DNA of 64,000 nt from Phycisphaerales bacterium (GTDB lineage Bacteria > Planctomycetota > Phycisphaerae > UBA1845 > UTPLA1): assembly GCA_022360095.1 (NCBI GenBank), contig JAKSDK010000668.1, positions 62,001 to 126,000 of the forward strand, written 5' to 3'. The notes beneath the pieces are model-generated. The model was not told the origin of the DNA and made no database searches. It saw nothing but the letters and a program-made list of their open reading frames with translations. This document shows positions 33,614 to 42,770 of the stretch, one piece after another. How positions within the stretch are numbered: the stretch's first letter is position 1; each line of letters begins with the position of its first letter. A program made the position numbers and the translations under genes.

Positions 33614-34834
33614 GTGGCGACGTTTTTTATGTTGTGGCTTGGTGTGACCAACGCCTCGTTGGGGCAATGGCCGCAATGGGGCGGTCCGACGCGCAATTTC
33701 AAGGCAGAGACCAAGGACCTTGCGATCTGCTGGCCGGAAAACGGGCCGGCGCTGCTATGGAGGCGACCGTTGGGGGATGGGTATTCCTCGATCATCGTTC
33801 ATCGCAACCGCCTGTTCACGATGTACCGAGACGAAGAAGATGAGGTCATCATCGCCTTGTCGCCGAAAACGGGTAGAACGGTTTGGGAACATCGTTATTC
33901 GGCACCGGTGAGCAAGGAAGACTTTGCCAGACGATACGGAATCGGACCTCGATCGACACCACTGGTCATGGACCACCGCATTTATGCCATCGGATTCAAT
34001 GGAACTCTGCATTGCTTGGACGAACATACCGGTGCATCGCGTTGGCGCATCGAATTGCTGGACAGATTCGGAGGAAACAAAACGAGATGGGGCTATGCGT
34101 GCAGCCCGCTGGCACATCACAACTTGATCATCGTCTTCACGGGAGGCCGCGGGGCGAGCGTCGTGGCGTTGGAGGCCGATAGCGGTCGGGTGATCTGGAA
34201 GCGGCATGACTTCAAGAACAGCTACGCTTCACCGATCCTGATCGATGTGGACGGAGAACAACAGCTGGTGTGCTTCATGACGCACGAGATCGCTGGATTG
34301 GATCCGAACGACGGCAGATTGAAATGGCGACATCCACACGAAAACCAGTGGCGGAACAATGTCGTCACGCCGGTGTGGGGGGCGGGAAACATGCTATTTC
34401 TATCCTCAGAGGGACACGGTGGAAGTCGGGTTCTAAAACTGAGCAGACGAGGAACGAAGACGAACGTCCGTGAGCTATGGCATACGCAAAAACTGAGAAT
34501 CAGTCACCGAAACGCGATCAGAATCGGTGATTACATCTACGGTTCCCACGGCGACTTTGGCCCGAGGTCCTTCGATGCCGTTCATGTCATGTCGGGCGAA
34601 TTCGCATGGCGAAATCGGAACTTCAGCAAGTCGGGGTTGGTTTGGGCGGATGGCAAATTTCTGATGCTGGACGAAGATGGGAATCTGACCTTAGCGACCG
34701 CGACACCTGAGAAACTAACTCTACACGCAAAAGCAAAACTCCTAGAGCATCCGGCATGGACGATTCCGACGTTGGTCGGCCACCATTTGTATCTTCGGGA
34801 TCGAAAAGTGATCATGGCCGTGGAATTGCCATAG
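33614..34834 (+). CDS. PQQ-like beta-propeller protein, exported
   Basis: About 406 residues from a GTG at 33614; ATG 33629 and TTG 33575 are in-frame alternatives. The TTG lies inside the upstream terminator hairpin, although using it would give the best signal peptide. The mature part starts QWPQWGGPTRNFKAETKD and follows with propeller blades (LSPKTGRTVWEHRY, LDEHTGASRWRIELL, LEADSGRVIWKRHDF). It matches the C-terminal propeller of the 761-residue protein at 20659 blade for blade, including LGDGYSSI and NAIRIGDYIYGSHGDFG, so the two are paralogues. The N-terminal extra domain of that protein is absent here. Function unknown. Confidence 0.8.
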   Translation: MATFFMLWLGVTNASLGQWPQWGGPTRNFKAETKDLAICWPENGPALLWRRPLGDGYSSIIVHRNRLFTMYRDEEDEVIIALSPKTGRTVWEHRYSAPVSKEDFARRYGIGPRSTPLVMDHRIYAIGFNGTLHCLDEHTGASRWRIELLDRFGGNKTRWGYACSPLAHHNLIIVFTGGRGASVVALEADSGRVIWKRHDFKNSYASPILIDVDGEQQLVCFMTHEIAGLDPNDGRLKWRHPHENQWRNNVVTPVWGAGNMLFLSSEGHGGSRVLKLSRRGTKTNVRELWHTQKLRISHRNAIRIGDYIYGSHGDFGPRSFDAVHVMSGEFAWRNRNFSKSGLVWADGKFLMLDEDGNLTLATATPEKLTLHAKAKLLEHPAWTIPTLVGHHLYLRDRKVIMAVELP

Positions 34835-34845
34835 CGCCTATGAGC

Positions 34846-35700
34846 TCATTCCTGCTCGAAGCGGCTTTCGGCGATACGGATGGCGGATCTTGCGAGATCG
34901 CATCCGAGATAACGGCGTCCTAATTTTTCCGCCGCGACAAGAGACGTGCCGCTGCCGCAGAAAAAATCGGCGACGAGATCTCCGCGGCTCGAGCTGGCGC
35001 GGATAATCCGCTCCAATAGCGCCAAGGGCTTCTGAGTGGGCCAGCCGGTCCGTTCCAGGGAGACGGTGGACAAGAAGGGGACGTCCCAAACATCGGTGAG
35101 CGCCGGACCGGCTGGGTTAAAATAGAGTCTTCCCTTCTTGGTGTTCTTGTAGGGACGACCTTTTTTGTCATGATTCAGTCCGTCGGTCCGAAAGGCGCCT
35201 TCGCGTTGGACATGGAACGTGTGCGCGCCAAGCCTCCTGGCATACACGAGAATCGTATCGTGTTTACGGGCGAACCATCGCCGGGAAAGTCCGCCCGTTC
35301 GATAGTGCCAGATGATTTCGTTAAGGAAGTTCCGCTCGCCAAAAATCGTGTCGAGCTGAATCCGAACGTAGTGGGCAACACGATAATCCAGGTGAACATA
35401 AAACGTGCCATGCTCTGGAAGAAGCCGATGACATTGTTGAAGCCGAGGCATCATGAAAGCGAGGTACGGCTTGAGGCCTCCCCGCCAACGATCATCGTAA
35501 GTTTCCTTGGATCGGCTCACACCCCGCGTCTGCCGAGTGAAAAACGGCGGATCGATGTAAATAAGGTCACAGCAGCCATCCGGCAAACCGGTCATGAATT
35601 CGAGGTTGTCGCCATGATGAATCGTATTCGGCTGAAATCGGATCGCGTCCGTCGGCTTTGCTTTCCGCGCGCTCTTCTTCGCGGTCTTGCGGCGTGTCAT
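34846..35700 (-). CDS. Beta-class site-specific DNA methyltransferase (orphan)
   Basis: 284 residues. The motif order is that of beta-class amino-methyltransferases: catalytic motif IV CCDLIYIDPPFFTRQT near the N-terminus (DPPF), a target-recognition middle region, TGWPTQKPLALLERII, and the AdoMet motif DFFCGSGTSLVAAEKLG near the C-terminus followed by RRYLGCDL. The N-terminus is Lys/Arg-rich (RRKTAKKSARKAK). It would methylate adenine-N6 or cytosine-N4 in a specific sequence. No restriction endonuclease is nearby, so it looks like an orphan. The ATG overlaps the stop of the upstream sigma-54 activator (ATGA), indicating coupled translation. Confidence 0.9.
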   Translation of the reverse strand: MTRRKTAKKSARKAKPTDAIRFQPNTIHHGDNLEFMTGLPDGCCDLIYIDPPFFTRQTRGVSRSKETYDDRWRGGLKPYLAFMMPRLQQCHRLLPEHGTFYVHLDYRVAHYVRIQLDTIFGERNFLNEIIWHYRTGGLSRRWFARKHDTILVYARRLGAHTFHVQREGAFRTDGLNHDKKGRPYKNTKKGRLYFNPAGPALTDVWDVPFLSTVSLERTGWPTQKPLALLERIIRASSSRGDLVADFFCGSGTSLVAAEKLGRRYLGCDLARSAIRIAESRFEQE

Positions 35701-37142
35701 GATCGCGCATTGGGATCGATGCCCAACGCTTCCATGCGGCGATAAAGTCGACTTCGAGAAATGCCCATGAGCTCCGCGGCCTTGTTGCGCTGCCAATTCG
35801 CCGACTGGAGTGCCCGTTGGATGGCTTCCCGCTCAACGTTTGCGAGATACGGATCGAGAAGAAGCTTCGCCATCGCATCGCCTGGCACCTGTGGAGCACG
35901 GAGGCCGAGAATCTCCGGCGGAAAATCCTCCTGTTGCAATACGGGCCCCTCGCCCATGGCAAAGGCAGATTCCACGGCATTGGAGAGTTCCCGAACGTTG
36001 CCCGGCCATGAATAGGTCAGCAAGGCCTGCCATGCGGCGGGATCCACGTCGCGAACATGTCGAAGATTCGTCTGGTTGAATTCCTCGATGAAGCATTGGA
36101 CGAGAAGCGGGATATCGGCCTTGCGTTCTCTCAACGGAGGAAGCTCGATGCCAATGACGCTCAGGCGATAAAAAAGGTCCTGTCGAAGTTTTCGATGGGC
36201 CACGGCTTCGTGCGGAGGAATGTTCGTGGCGGCGATCACGCGGATCTGCACGGGAATCTCACGCGTGCTCCCGACGGGGCGAACCCGCTTGTCCTGGAGA
36301 ACGCGCAGTAACCTGGCCTGCGTTTCCAACGGCATCTCGGAAATCTCGTCCAGAAAAATAGTCCCGCCCGCGGCAGCGCGGAGCAGTCCTTCATAGTCCT
36401 CGACGGCTCCGGTAAACGCGCCCTTCACATGCCCGAACAGCTCGGATTCGATGAGTTCGCGCGGTAGCGCGGAACAGTTGAGTGGGATGAACGGGCCGTC
36501 GTAATTCAACCCGTTGGCATGAATCGTTCGAGCAATGACTTCCTTGCCCGTGCCGCTCTCTCCGCTGACAAGGACGGCGGAAAAGTTCTTGAGCGCCGCT
36601 CGGATTTTTTGGAAGACCGGCGTCATGACCGGTGATTTGCTGACGATGCTGTCAAAGCCGTATCTTCGTTTTTGCTCCTCCGACAGGCTGCGAACCTGAT
36701 CATGCAGCTTGGACATTTCCTCCAGCAGAAGGCCCTCTTTGACCTTGGCTTCATTCGCATCCCGGACGACTCCGAGAACGAATTCCACCCGTCCGTCGCA
36801 ATCATGAACCGTCGTATAGACCGTTTCGATCCAGGTTGCCTTGCCATCCTTCCGAATGACCTGCATGCGCTGACGGGCCGAGTCCACAGTGCCGTCAAAA
36901 AGGGTCTGGGCCGGACAAAGCGCGCCGGAGAGGGATCGCCCACAATCGTCCTGACACTGAACAAGGTCGGCGCATAGGCATTCCCGACCTAGGACATCGG
37001 ATGCCGCGTAGCCCGTGATTCGCTCGCAGGCACCGTTAAACATCACGTAGCGCCGCTCGCGATCGATGACGAAAATGCCGTCAAGGGCATTGCACAGAAT
37101 GCGTTCCAGTGAAACCCGAGTTGTGGTGAGGTCGCTAGACAT
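35697..37142 (-). CDS. PAS-domain sigma-54-dependent transcriptional activator
   Basis: 481 residues from ATG 37142. A longer frame upstream would overlap the neighbouring gene. Residues 8-130 are a PAS domain (ALDGIFVIDRERRYVMFNGA) with a cysteine-rich segment (C55, C57, C63, C67, C76), a pattern seen in PAS sensors that may bind a metal, cluster or heme. A short coiled linker leads to the AAA+ domain: Walker A GESGTGKE (194-201), the sigma-54 contact motif GAFTGA, FLDEISEMPLETQARLLRVL and an arginine-finger region. A Fis-type helix-turn-helix closes the protein (NKAAELMGISRSRLYRRM). It lacks a receiver domain. Its targets are unknown; it is coupled to a DNA methyltransferase. Confidence 0.93.
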   Translation of the reverse strand: MSSDLTTTRVSLERILCNALDGIFVIDRERRYVMFNGACERITGYAASDVLGRECLCADLVQCQDDCGRSLSGALCPAQTLFDGTVDSARQRMQVIRKDGKATWIETVYTTVHDCDGRVEFVLGVVRDANEAKVKEGLLLEEMSKLHDQVRSLSEEQKRRYGFDSIVSKSPVMTPVFQKIRAALKNFSAVLVSGESGTGKEVIARTIHANGLNYDGPFIPLNCSALPRELIESELFGHVKGAFTGAVEDYEGLLRAAAGGTIFLDEISEMPLETQARLLRVLQDKRVRPVGSTREIPVQIRVIAATNIPPHEAVAHRKLRQDLFYRLSVIGIELPPLRERKADIPLLVQCFIEEFNQTNLRHVRDVDPAAWQALLTYSWPGNVRELSNAVESAFAMGEGPVLQQEDFPPEILGLRAPQVPGDAMAKLLLDPYLANVEREAIQRALQSANWQRNKAAELMGISRSRLYRRMEALGIDPNARS

Positions 37143-37227
37143 CGGTTTTTGTCCGGTGGTCTTTGCTCTCTCCCCAAGAGTCAGCCCATAGAGTGTAACA
37201 ACACCGGCCCGATAGACAAGTCGCGGG

Positions 37228-39861
37228 TCAGGGAAGCAATCTGTTGACGAAAGCTGCGACATCGTCCGTGAAATCCATGTCCGCGGTTCGACAATCGCCG
37301 TCCATGTCGGAGCATTCACAGTCCAGCCCCGTCATGACGCAATCGAGGAACATCTGAATGTCCTCGCCGTCGGCGCGTTCATTTCCATTGAGATCGCCCG
37401 GGCAACTGCCGCAATCCGGTCGTGACGCGTTTAAAAACACGTAGGACGATGGAGTGAGTGTTCCGACCACAGCAACAAGATCGTCTTGGAGCGCAACCGA
37501 AAAACCAAACCAGTTATTTGCGGCGGCATCGTTCGCTGCGAGTTTTCTAACCTCACCCCAGTTGTCCGGCCCGCCGGCGTTCCGCTCAAACAGATACGCC
37601 GAGCCGGTGAACGCGCCGTCGGCGTCTCCAACCGCGCCGACAATGACGAGATCGCCTTTTATGGAGACAGCGTCACCGAAAAAGCCGAACTGCTGGAAAT
37701 CATTGGCCGTAAGCTTCCTGACCTCGCCCCAGTTATCCGGCCCGCCTGTGTTCCGTTCAAATACATAGGCCGCGCCAATACCACCGCCTTCAACGGGCGC
37801 TCCGACAATCACGAAATTCCCGTCGGCGGAAACACTGTCGCCGAACTTGTCGCCCGCTTCAGCATCACTGGCCGTCAGTTTTTTCACTTGCCCCCAATTG
37901 TTCGCCCCCCCCGCGTTGCGTTCGAAAATGTATGCAGAGCCAGACTCACTCCCGGCGTCATCGTCTTGCAAAGCTCCAATCACGACAAAATCACCGCTGA
38001 CGGAAACGGAAAAACCGAACCTGTCGTCCCCGGCCCCGTCATCTGCGGTAAGTTTTTTCACCTGTCCCCAATTGTCCCGGGCCCCTGCGTTTCGTTCGAA
38101 AACATACGCGGAGCCGGAATCCGCCCCGACATCATCGTCTCTCGATGCCGAAACAACCGCGACATCTCCACTGATCGAAACGAAAGCACCGAAATTATCA
38201 CCCGCCGCGCCGTCATCCGCGGTGAGTTTGACCACCTGGCCCCAGTTGTCCGGTCCTCCTGCGTTCCGCTCGAAAACATATGCTGAGCCAGAGTTTGCCC
38301 CGGCATCATCGTCCCTCCATGCCCCAACAACCGTGACGTCTCCGCTGATGGAGCCGGATACGCCAAAACTGTCGCTGGACTCAGTGTCATTCCCCGTAAG
38401 CATGGTCACTTCGCTCCACGTGCTTGGGTCGCCCCCGAGCTGCCTGTACAAAGTGCGCCACGAAAGGAGGATGTCTCCGTCGACCGCGACGATCCCGATC
38501 GCACTCGTCGATGGCGTGATCTTGACCTGCTGACAGGCGGTCGGCGCCGGCGTCGGGCAACAGTTCGTGGACGTCAGGAACAAATAAGCCAAGCCGGGGC
38601 TCAGACCAAAGGCAGCGTCGGTGGCACCCACCACGACGACCTCGCCGCTGATCGAGACCGACCTTCCAAACTGCCCCATAGTCTCTGAATCGTCCGAAGT
38701 GAACTTCGCCACTTCGCCCCAGTTGTCCGGACCACCGAAGTTTCGATCAAACACATACGCAGCGCCGGCACCGACCTGATCACCCGGAAACGATCCGACG
38801 ATTGCGACCCCGCCATTGACGGAAACAGAGGAACCAAAGTTGTCGAAGGCCACACCGTCAGAGGCTGTGAGCTTCGTGACTTGACCCCAGTTGTCCACGC
38901 CCCCTGTGTTGCGCTCGAATACATAGGCCGCGCCGGAAGACGAATCCGGAGCGCTATTGAAGGGCGAGCCGACAAGGATTACTCCGTTGTCCACGGACAC
39001 GGCCCGACCAAACGCGCCCCCTCCATCATCAGCCGTAAGTTTGGTCACCTGCCCCCAATTGTCCGGTCCGCCCGCATTGCGCTCGAAGACATACGCCGAG
39101 CCGCCTGTCCCGCTACGGTCCGCTCCGACTACAGCGACGCCGCCGCTAAGAGAAACGGACCATCCGAACTCGTCCCCATCCGCAGCATCATCCGCGGTCA
39201 GCCTGGCGACTTGTCCCCAGTTGTCTGGGCCGCCTGCATTACGATCGAACACATAGGCCGAACCCGGCCTCCCTTCACCGCTGTGCTCATCGAAGTATGC
39301 CCCGACGATCGCGACGTCGCCGCTGATGGAAACGGAATAGCCAAAAAGGGCAGCTGCCGCGGCATCGTCCGCCGTGAGTTTGGTCACTTGACCCCAATGG
39401 CCCGGTCCACCCGCATCGCGCTGAAAGACGTAGGCCGCACCTGAATCATTGCCATTGCCCACATTGCCGTATGCACCGACCACGACAACATCACCGCTGA
39501 CAGATACGGAGACACCGAAGAAATCGTCCATGGCGGCATCGTCCGCGGTGAGCTTGGCCACCTGTCCCCAGTCGTTGAGTCCACCCGCGTTGCGCTCATG
39601 CACGTAGGCCGAGCCGGTGTCTTCATCGAGTAATGCGCCAACGACCGCAATGTCTCCATCTACGGAAACACTGTACCCGAAAAGGTCCCCATCTTCGCCG
39701 TCGTTTGCCGTGAGGCGAGCTTGCCTGCACTGGGCCTGAGCTGAGTCCGCGAGCGTGACCTGAACCAGACAGCTCATGAAGGCGATCATCGTCAGGGCGT
39801 GCCGGTGCGAAACGAACTTGCTGACGATCGTCCCAATCCTATCTGTTGTGCATGTTCTCAA
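37228..39861 (-). CDS. Secreted 13-repeat FG-GAP protein with dockerin-like C-terminus
   Basis: 877 residues if started at TTG 39861 (GAGAGG upstream); an ATG at 39789 would leave only the hydrophobic part of the signal peptide. Thirteen repeats of about 55-65 residues follow the pattern LTADD...FG.SVS.SGD..VVGA, then GSAYVFERNAGGPDNWGQV, typical of FG-GAP/integrin-like propeller blades. A Cys/Pro insert (CCPTPAPTACQQ) after repeat 7 divides them into seven and six, compatible with two propellers. The C-terminus has dockerin-like loops: CPGDLNGNERADGEDI and SDMDGDCRTADMDFTDD. It is probably a calcium-binding surface or extracellular protein. The repeats are conserved at DNA level, so copy number may vary. 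Confidence 0.88.
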   Translation of the reverse strand: MRTCTTDRIGTIVSKFVSHRHALTMIAFMSCLVQVTLADSAQAQCRQARLTANDGEDGDLFGYSVSVDGDIAVVGALLDEDTGSAYVHERNAGGLNDWGQVAKLTADDAAMDDFFGVSVSVSGDVVVVGAYGNVGNGNDSGAAYVFQRDAGGPGHWGQVTKLTADDAAAAALFGYSVSISGDVAIVGAYFDEHSGEGRPGSAYVFDRNAGGPDNWGQVARLTADDAADGDEFGWSVSLSGGVAVVGADRSGTGGSAYVFERNAGGPDNWGQVTKLTADDGGGAFGRAVSVDNGVILVGSPFNSAPDSSSGAAYVFERNTGGVDNWGQVTKLTASDGVAFDNFGSSVSVNGGVAIVGSFPGDQVGAGAAYVFDRNFGGPDNWGEVAKFTSDDSETMGQFGRSVSISGEVVVVGATDAAFGLSPGLAYLFLTSTNCCPTPAPTACQQVKITPSTSAIGIVAVDGDILLSWRTLYRQLGGDPSTWSEVTMLTGNDTESSDSFGVSGSISGDVTVVGAWRDDDAGANSGSAYVFERNAGGPDNWGQVVKLTADDGAAGDNFGAFVSISGDVAVVSASRDDDVGADSGSAYVFERNAGARDNWGQVKKLTADDGAGDDRFGFSVSVSGDFVVIGALQDDDAGSESGSAYIFERNAGGANNWGQVKKLTASDAEAGDKFGDSVSADGNFVIVGAPVEGGGIGAAYVFERNTGGPDNWGEVRKLTANDFQQFGFFGDAVSIKGDLVIVGAVGDADGAFTGSAYLFERNAGGPDNWGEVRKLAANDAAANNWFGFSVALQDDLVAVVGTLTPSSYVFLNASRPDCGSCPGDLNGNERADGEDIQMFLDCVMTGLDCECSDMDGDCRTADMDFTDDVAAFVNRLLP

Positions 39862-40052
39862 TGGACCGCCTCTCTCCGAGATGATTACCCCTTGCGCCGG
39901 TCGAACGGTCTTATTGTACCATAGCGGGGCCTAGTCTCACAACGCTTCAAAGTGTGCGCCGGCGCCCATGGCGCGGGCGCGATTCGCGGTTACACTGACA
40001 AAATGTTGAACTCGCAGAGATGTCCATCCTCGGGAAAATGAAGAGGCCGACC

Positions 40053-40952
40053 ATGAACGTCGACGTCGAATTCAATCGTGAGCATTTGCGTGCGCTGTTT
40101 GAAGTTGCCAGACACGAGGACCTCGGACTCGACGGAGACCTCACCTCGATGCTATTGCCGGAGACGACGTTCATGGCCACGGGGACGTGGGAACTCACGG
40201 CGCGCGAAGCCGGACGGTTCAGCGGAGCGGCGATCCTTCCGATGCTGCTCGAATCGCTGGCCCCCAAAGTCAAACTGGAATGGATCATGCCGAACGCCGA
40301 CTGTGCCCAGGTCGGCGAAGGTGATCCGATTGCGCGCTTCTCGGGTCTGGTCTGCCAGATGCTTTCGGCGGAACGAACCGTGTTAAACTTCCTGCAACAC
40401 ATGTCCGGCATCACCACTTTGACCAGCCGCTATGTGGATGCCGTCGCAGGAACGCACACCAAAATCTTTGACACGCGCAAGACGACGCCCGGTCTCCGAG
40501 ATCTCGAAAAATACGCCGTGCTTTGCGGCGGCGGGCACAATCATCGCGTCGGCTTGTACGACGCGGTGCTCATCAAAGACAATCACCTGGAGGGGATTCC
40601 CACGAACCGACTTGCGCATCGGGTGATGGAGATGCTCAACGGCATCGAGCGATTGCCCTCCGCACCGGCGTTCGTCGAGGTGGAATGTGACACGTTGGCC
40701 CAGTATTCCGAACTGCTCAAGGTGGTCGGCATCGACGTGATTCTGCTGGACAATTTCGATCTTGACGGCTTACGCGAGGCGGTCCGGCTGCGAGATACGG
40801 CGGGACTGCGCGGCAAAGTGGAATTGGAGGCAAGCGGCCGGACCACGCTCGAAACAGTGCGCGAAATTGCGGAAACCGGTGTCGAGCGTGTCGCCGTCGG
40901 AGCGATCACGCACTCGGCTCCGATCCTGGACCTGGGGCTGGATGCGGTGTGA
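40053..40952 (+). CDS. nadC: Nicotinate-nucleotide pyrophosphorylase (carboxylating)
   Basis: 299 residues from ATG 40053, preceded by GAAGAGG; ATGs at 40020 and 40038 are in frame. The enzyme converts quinolinate and PRPP to nicotinate mononucleotide with release of CO2 in NAD synthesis. Diagnostic segments are present: HEDLGLDGDLTS, SAERTVLNFLQHMSGIT, KIFDTRKTTPGLRDLEKYAV, GGGHNHRVGLYDAVLIKDNH, DVILLDNFDLD, VELEASGRTTLE and VGAITHSAPILDLGL. The stop overlaps the birA GTG (GTGTGA), so nadC and birA form an operon. Confidence 0.96.
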   Translation: MNVDVEFNREHLRALFEVARHEDLGLDGDLTSMLLPETTFMATGTWELTAREAGRFSGAAILPMLLESLAPKVKLEWIMPNADCAQVGEGDPIARFSGLVCQMLSAERTVLNFLQHMSGITTLTSRYVDAVAGTHTKIFDTRKTTPGLRDLEKYAVLCGGGHNHRVGLYDAVLIKDNHLEGIPTNRLAHRVMEMLNGIERLPSAPAFVEVECDTLAQYSELLKVVGIDVILLDNFDLDGLREAVRLRDTAGLRGKVELEASGRTTLETVREIAETGVERVAVGAITHSAPILDLGLDAV

Positions 40953-41836
40953 AGCGCAACGCCTTGAACCCCGGCAAACACGAAATCTTCCGATCGAATT
41001 CAATGCACGCTTTGAACGCGACTGACCTTTCTCGTGAACTCAACACTTGTCGGGTGGGCAAGCGCATTGTCGTCTTGTCGGAGATCGGAAGTACAAATAC
41101 GTATACCCTTGAAACGATCGCGCCGGAGGGCGCGATCACCGACGGCACGGTCGTCGTCGCGGAGCGACAAACGGCCGGTCGGGGACGATTGGGGCGATCC
41201 TGGGAATCACCGGCGGGGGCAAGCCTGATGTTCACCGTGCTCCTGTGGGAGCGTGAGCGGGCACGCCGCCCCGCGTTTTGGATGATGGCGGCCGGCGTGT
41301 CGGTGGTGTGCGGTATTGAAGCTGTGACGGATGTGGCGCCGATCATTCGCTGGCCCAACGACGTGTACGTCGGCGAAAAGAAGCTGGCCGGGATTTTGGT
41401 GGAGTCACGATGGGAGGAGAATCAGGAAAGGAAACTCGATCCCGTCGAGCAAAAATTCGGAGACCGCGTCCCGGTGGTGATTGGAATCGGCGTCAATTGT
41501 CTGCAACAGACGGGGCATTTTTCAGAAGAAATCAGAGAAAGCGCAACGTCATTGGATCTCATCTCGTCCCATCCGGTGGATCGTACCGCCGTTTGCCGGT
41601 CGATTCTGTCGTCATTGGATCACTACTTGAATGCAAACCACCATGTAAGCGACGAACAGTTGACAAAAGAATGGTTCGAACACAGCGGTGATATCGGCGC
41701 ACGGGCAACACTGGTCAGCCGCGGAGAAGAGTTTTCGGGACGAATCGTGGACGTGCACCCGAAACAGGGTCTCGTGCTGCAATTGGATACGGGCGCACGA
41801 AAACATTTCGACCCGGCGACCACGTCACGATTGTAG
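40949..41836 (+). CDS. birA: Biotin--[acetyl-CoA-carboxylase] ligase
   Basis: 295 residues from a GTG overlapping the nadC stop. Motifs: SEIGSTNTYTLE, the biotin/adenylate loop AGRGRLGRSWESPAGASL, RWPNDVYVGEKKLAGILVE and a C-terminal SH3-like domain (GEEFSGRIVDVHPKQGLVL). There is no N-terminal helix-turn-helix domain, so this is the monofunctional form that biotinylates carboxylase carrier protein without acting as a repressor. An internal ATG at residue 19 is a possible alternative start. Confidence 0.95.
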   Translation: MKRNALNPGKHEIFRSNSMHALNATDLSRELNTCRVGKRIVVLSEIGSTNTYTLETIAPEGAITDGTVVVAERQTAGRGRLGRSWESPAGASLMFTVLLWERERARRPAFWMMAAGVSVVCGIEAVTDVAPIIRWPNDVYVGEKKLAGILVESRWEENQERKLDPVEQKFGDRVPVVIGIGVNCLQQTGHFSEEIRESATSLDLISSHPVDRTAVCRSILSSLDHYLNANHHVSDEQLTKEWFEHSGDIGARATLVSRGEEFSGRIVDVHPKQGLVLQLDTGARKHFDPATTSRL

Positions 41837-41879
41837 CACGACCCAGAGATGCGTTTTTCTTAGCGCCAGGTATGGATTC

Positions 41880-42770
41880 ATGAATTCTGAAAGGGACACA
41901 CACAATCCGGACGAATCGCTCAATGACCCATACCTCTCAGAAACTGATTCTTCCATCCCCGTCGCGCGTCCGATCGCCCGGACGAACATCCCGCCCGTTC
42001 ATTCCGGTCGGGCCATTGAATACGAGCTACCGGCCAAGCCCGAGCATACGTCGTTTCACGGCTCCGATGTATTGATCGGCGTGGCGTGCATCTGGTGCGG
42101 TGAGGTGATGCTCAGCATGATCCTCGGCTTCATTCTGGTCCTGATCAAGGCCCCCTCGATCAGTGAGATGGAACAAGTTTCCTCGCCAGAGTTTCTGATC
42201 GCACAGATGCCGTCCTGGCTGGTGTTCGGGTCATCCATCGTTTCGAACCTTTGGACTCTGGCCGTTTGTTGGTATTTCGTCTGCCAGAAATATGGGAAGT
42301 CGTTCGCCAACGGCTTTGCACTGAGGTCCGTTTCGGTGTGGACGTTGCTGTTCAGCGTTTTTCTTGGCCTTCTGGGGGTGTTCGCGGCCGGCATCCTGCT
42401 GTCCAACGTTGAGGAGATGGGCGATTCGCCACTGGCGAAAATGATCTCCACGCGCGAGGATTTGCTGATGTTCTCTCTCTTTGCCGTTGTCATTCCGCCG
42501 TTCGAAGAAATCTATTATCGCGGTTTTCTGTACCCGGTGATCCGCGACAAGATCGGTCCGATGTTCGGCATCCTGGTCATTTCGCTTTGGTTTACCGCCG
42601 TCCATTCCATCCAGTTGGCAGGCGACTGGGAGGCGTTGATTCCGATTCTGATTATGGGCACGAGTTGGACCATTCTTCGAGAGGCGACAAAGTCACTCGT
42701 ACCGTCGATCGTTTGTCACCTTACCTACAATGCCGGAATTGTCGTGATCAGTCTTCTCGAATCGTCCTGA
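41880..42770 (+). CDS. CPBP-family intramembrane metalloprotease
   Basis: 296 residues. A ~60-residue hydrophilic N-terminus (NSERDTHNPDES...) precedes about eight membrane segments. The CPBP (Abi/Rce1-like) motifs are FEEIYYRGFLYPVI (motif 1, EExxxR), a downstream FTAVHSIQLAGDW (His motif) and VCHLTYNAGIVV. These membrane-embedded proteases process prenylated proteins or peptides in some organisms; the substrate here is unknown. The start at 41880 gives a protein of normal length. It is close behind birA but functionally unrelated. Confidence 0.88.
   Translation: MNSERDTHNPDESLNDPYLSETDSSIPVARPIARTNIPPVHSGRAIEYELPAKPEHTSFHGSDVLIGVACIWCGEVMLSMILGFILVLIKAPSISEMEQVSSPEFLIAQMPSWLVFGSSIVSNLWTLAVCWYFVCQKYGKSFANGFALRSVSVWTLLFSVFLGLLGVFAAGILLSNVEEMGDSPLAKMISTREDLLMFSLFAVVIPPFEEIYYRGFLYPVIRDKIGPMFGILVISLWFTAVHSIQLAGDWEALIPILIMGTSWTILREATKSLVPSIVCHLTYNAGIVVISLLESS

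Noticed and set aside
34846..35700. Restriction-modification system
   Set aside because: Only a methyltransferase is present; its neighbours are a sigma-54 activator and a PQQ-propeller protein, not an endonuclease.
37143..37319. Longer N-terminus for the sigma-54 activator
   Set aside because: The extension overlaps the 3' end of the FG-GAP gene and has no domain; ATG 37142 fits PAS domain placement.
37450..39720. Array-like DNA repeats suggesting CRISPR or satellite
   Set aside because: The repeats are about 165-195 bp, in frame, and encode FG-GAP blades; there are no short uniform repeats with unique spacers and no cas genes.
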